A stretch of 40,683 nucleotides of DNA from Sulfurihydrogenibium sp. (GTDB lineage Bacteria; Aquificota; Aquificia; Aquificales; Hydrogenothermaceae): positions 1 to 40,683 of the forward strand of contig PNIU01000021.1 of assembly GCA_002878035.1 (NCBI GenBank). Direction: 5' to 3'. Below the pieces are notes generated by a model, which was not told where the DNA came from, made no database searches, and saw only the letters and a list, made by a program, of their open reading frames with translations. The translations under genes were made by a program, and so were the position numbers. This document shows positions 38,713 through 40,683 of this stretch, piece by piece; the stretch's first letter is position 1; each line of letters opens with the position of its first letter.

Positions 38713-39423
38713 ATGGATAGTATCACGGCACGAAACCTTCTAAAACTACAAGATATAGACCTGAAAATAGAAGAAGTAAAAGCAAAGATAGAAAAGATAC
38801 CAGCAGAAATAAAAAAAATAGAAGAAGAAAAACAAAAGATTATAGACGAATTTGAAAACATACTTAGACAAAGAAAACAGTTAGAAATTACAAAGAAAGA
38901 AAAAGAGCTGGATATACAAACTTTTCAAGATAGAATTAAAAAAATTGAAGAAAGATTAAACACTGTAAGAAACAACGATGAGTATAAAGCTCTTCTTAGA
39001 GAGAAAGCTCAAGCTGAAGAGGCGATTATTCACATCGAAGATGAAATACTTAAAATAATGGAAGACCTTGAAAACCTACAGAGTAGAATAAAGGAACTTG
39101 AAAAAGAGAAAGATTTAAAGATACAAAACTTAGAAAACCAAATTCATGAAAAAAAACAAGAGATAGAAAAATTAAACTTAGAACTTAAAGAACTACAACA
39201 AAAACGTGAAGAACTCACAAAACAGATAAAACCTCAAGATTTAGCCCAGTATGAGAACATAAAGAAAAAAGTTAAAACAAAAGTTATAGCCGTAGTTGAT
39301 GACCAAGTTTGCACCGGTTGTTATATGGTTATACCACCAAAAGTGTTTACAGAGCTTTTAAAATCGGAAAACCTCTTAAGATGTCCAAACTGTGGAAGAT
39401 ACCTCTTTTATGAAGCAAAGTAG
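38713..39423 (+). CDS. Coiled-coil protein with C-terminal C4 zinc ribbon (CT398-like family)
   Basis: Long coiled coil; CTGC...CPNC zinc ribbon. Confidence 0.85.
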   Translation: MDSITARNLLKLQDIDLKIEEVKAKIEKIPAEIKKIEEEKQKIIDEFENILRQRKQLEITKKEKELDIQTFQDRIKKIEERLNTVRNNDEYKALLREKAQAEEAIIHIEDEILKIMEDLENLQSRIKELEKEKDLKIQNLENQIHEKKQEIEKLNLELKELQQKREELTKQIKPQDLAQYENIKKKVKTKVIAVVDDQVCTGCYMVIPPKVFTELLKSENLLRCPNCGRYLFYEAK

Positions 39424-39432
39424 GAGAAGTTT

Positions 39433-40272
39433 ATGTTAGGAATAATCGGTGGAAGTGGATTATACGATATCCAAGGACTAAGAATAGTTGAAGAAGTGGA
39501 AGTATCTACTCCTTTTGGAGAGCCTTCTGACAAATATGTGATAGCAGAGTATAAAGGTAAAAAAGCCGTTTTTCTTCCAAGGCACGGCAAAGGACATAAA
39601 TACCCACCACATCTTATAAATTACAGAGCAAACATCTGGGGTTTTAGAAAACTTGGAGTAAACAAAATACTATCGGTATCAGCAGTAGGTGGTATAAATC
39701 CTTTACTAAAACCGGGAGATTTTGTCCTTTCTGATAACTTTATAGATTTTACAAAATCAAGAGTATCCACTTTTTACGAAGGTTTAAACTCTAAAGAAGA
39801 TGACACAGGGATAAATGACCAAGTAAAAGAGTATCTAAAAGATAAAAGAGTGGTTCATATCGATGTTACAAATCCTTTCTGTCCTTCTATGAGAAAACTA
39901 CTTAAAGATATATGTGAAGAAAAAGGATACAGATACCATTTTAAAGGATGCTACGTAGCTACAGAAGGACCAAGGTTAGAAACCGCCGCAGAGATTAAGA
40001 TGTTATCTTTGTTAGGTGGTGATGTGGTAGGAATGACTCTTGTTCCTGAAATTATTCTTGCAAGAGAGTTAAACATGCACTTTGCATCTGTAAACATAGT
40101 AACGAATCTTGCAGCCGGTATATCTGAAGAAAGGTTAACGTCAGACGAAGTTATTCAAACGATGAAACAGAAAACGGAAGACATAAAAAAAGTAATACTG
40201 GAATTTATAGAAAAAGTTCCAGAAAAACTTAACTGTTCCTGTGAAGAGGTCTTAAAAGGAGCGGCTATTTAG
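39433..40272 (+). CDS. mtnP: S-methyl-5'-thioadenosine phosphorylase
   Basis: GIIGGSGLYDIQGL, LPRHGKGHKYPPHLINYRAN, ATEGPRLETAAEI. Confidence 0.93.
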   Translation: MLGIIGGSGLYDIQGLRIVEEVEVSTPFGEPSDKYVIAEYKGKKAVFLPRHGKGHKYPPHLINYRANIWGFRKLGVNKILSVSAVGGINPLLKPGDFVLSDNFIDFTKSRVSTFYEGLNSKEDDTGINDQVKEYLKDKRVVHIDVTNPFCPSMRKLLKDICEEKGYRYHFKGCYVATEGPRLETAAEIKMLSLLGGDVVGMTLVPEIILARELNMHFASVNIVTNLAAGISEERLTSDEVIQTMKQKTEDIKKVILEFIEKVPEKLNCSCEEVLKGAAI

Positions 40273-40279
40273 CTCCTTT
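40255..40279. terminator. Bidirectional hairpin between the convergent mtnP and disrupted gene
   Basis: AAAGGAGC-N9-GCTCCTTT; both stop codons lie at or within the loop. Confidence 0.45.
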
Positions 40280-40574
40280 CTTAAACAAACTTCCCACTGT
40301 AAAGACTGATATTATTTTACTGTAATCTTTTTCTGAAAGGTTATTTTTTAAGTCCGGAGAGTCTGCCTGTTTAGATAAAGATAAAAATCTTTCTTTACTT
40401 TTATTTCATATCCTTTTTCTGAAAGTTCTTCTGCAATCCAACCAAAATGTTTCATCTTATCTATAGCTTTTTGTTCTAACTCGTCGCTTAAATGTGGGTT
40501 CTTAAATCTTGTTATAAACGATTGGTAAAGCTCTTCGAGGATTTTTTTATACTGTTTCTATACAGATTATACAT
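40265..40574 (-). pseudogene. Disrupted gene for a ~103-aa unknown protein (two -1 frameshifts)
   Basis: Adding one base to A7 (40542-40548) and one to T5 (40383-40387) on the coding strand gives MYNLYRNSIKKILEELYQSF...VFTVGSLFKKGAK. Confidence 0.6.
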
Positions 40575-40616
40575 TAAAATATGATAGAGAATCCTTAAAA
40601 AGTCAAACTAAAATCG

Positions 40617-40625
40617 TGATAAAAT
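40617..40625 (+). promoter_or_regulatory. Extended -10 element upstream of the truncated CDS
   Basis: TGATAAAAT. Confidence 0.4.
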
Positions 40626-40654
40626 TTATATTTATTTAAACTTAGGAGGCTTTT

Positions 40655-40683
40655 ATGTCTGAAGAGATTTTAGAAAGTAGGTT
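40655..40683 (+). CDS. Start of a CDS truncated by the window edge (MSEEILESR...)
   Basis: AGGAGG RBS then ATG; open to window end. Confidence 0.6.

Noticed and set aside
38631-38861. Minus ORF ending GPGGTRTPDRTVMSRLL
   Set aside because: The C-terminus is antisense of the CAT tRNA and the rest is antisense of the coiled-coil zinc-ribbon gene; a typical tRNA-antisense spurious ORF.

Overview
The window looks like a low-GC thermophile chromosome, probably Aquificales/Hydrogenothermaceae (Sulfurihydrogenibium-like). That placement is inferred from gene content and codon style and was not tested by search. Most of it is ordinary, densely packed housekeeping sequence: murJ, trpB, a class A PBP, lepA, birA, ppa, murE, der, pyrE, argF, pyrB, a bc1 complex, hemW, proC, mfd and mtnP. 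I read six tRNA genes directly from the sequence. The left edge carries a short 4-repeat CRISPR-like array with no cas genes in view. I found no obvious complete new defence or metabolic system. The observations most worth a second look are: (1) a 650-aa DUF505-like protein with repeated winged-helix-like segments, behind a perfect consensus promoter and next to a peroxiredoxin whose predicted transcription start sits on a 20-bp palindrome; (2) tRNA genes embedded in or leading protein operons, including tRNA-Arg(CCT) 1 nt after one stop codon and 5 nt before the next ORF; (3) a kinase-like gene whose C-terminus is encoded antisense to the initiator tRNA; (4) an unannotated gene at 40265-40574 interrupted by two -1 homopolymer frameshifts; (5) shared ATGATA/TATCAT palindromes over both promoters of the divergent petABC/hemW region; (6) a recurrent extended -10 promoter motif, TGN-TAWAAT.
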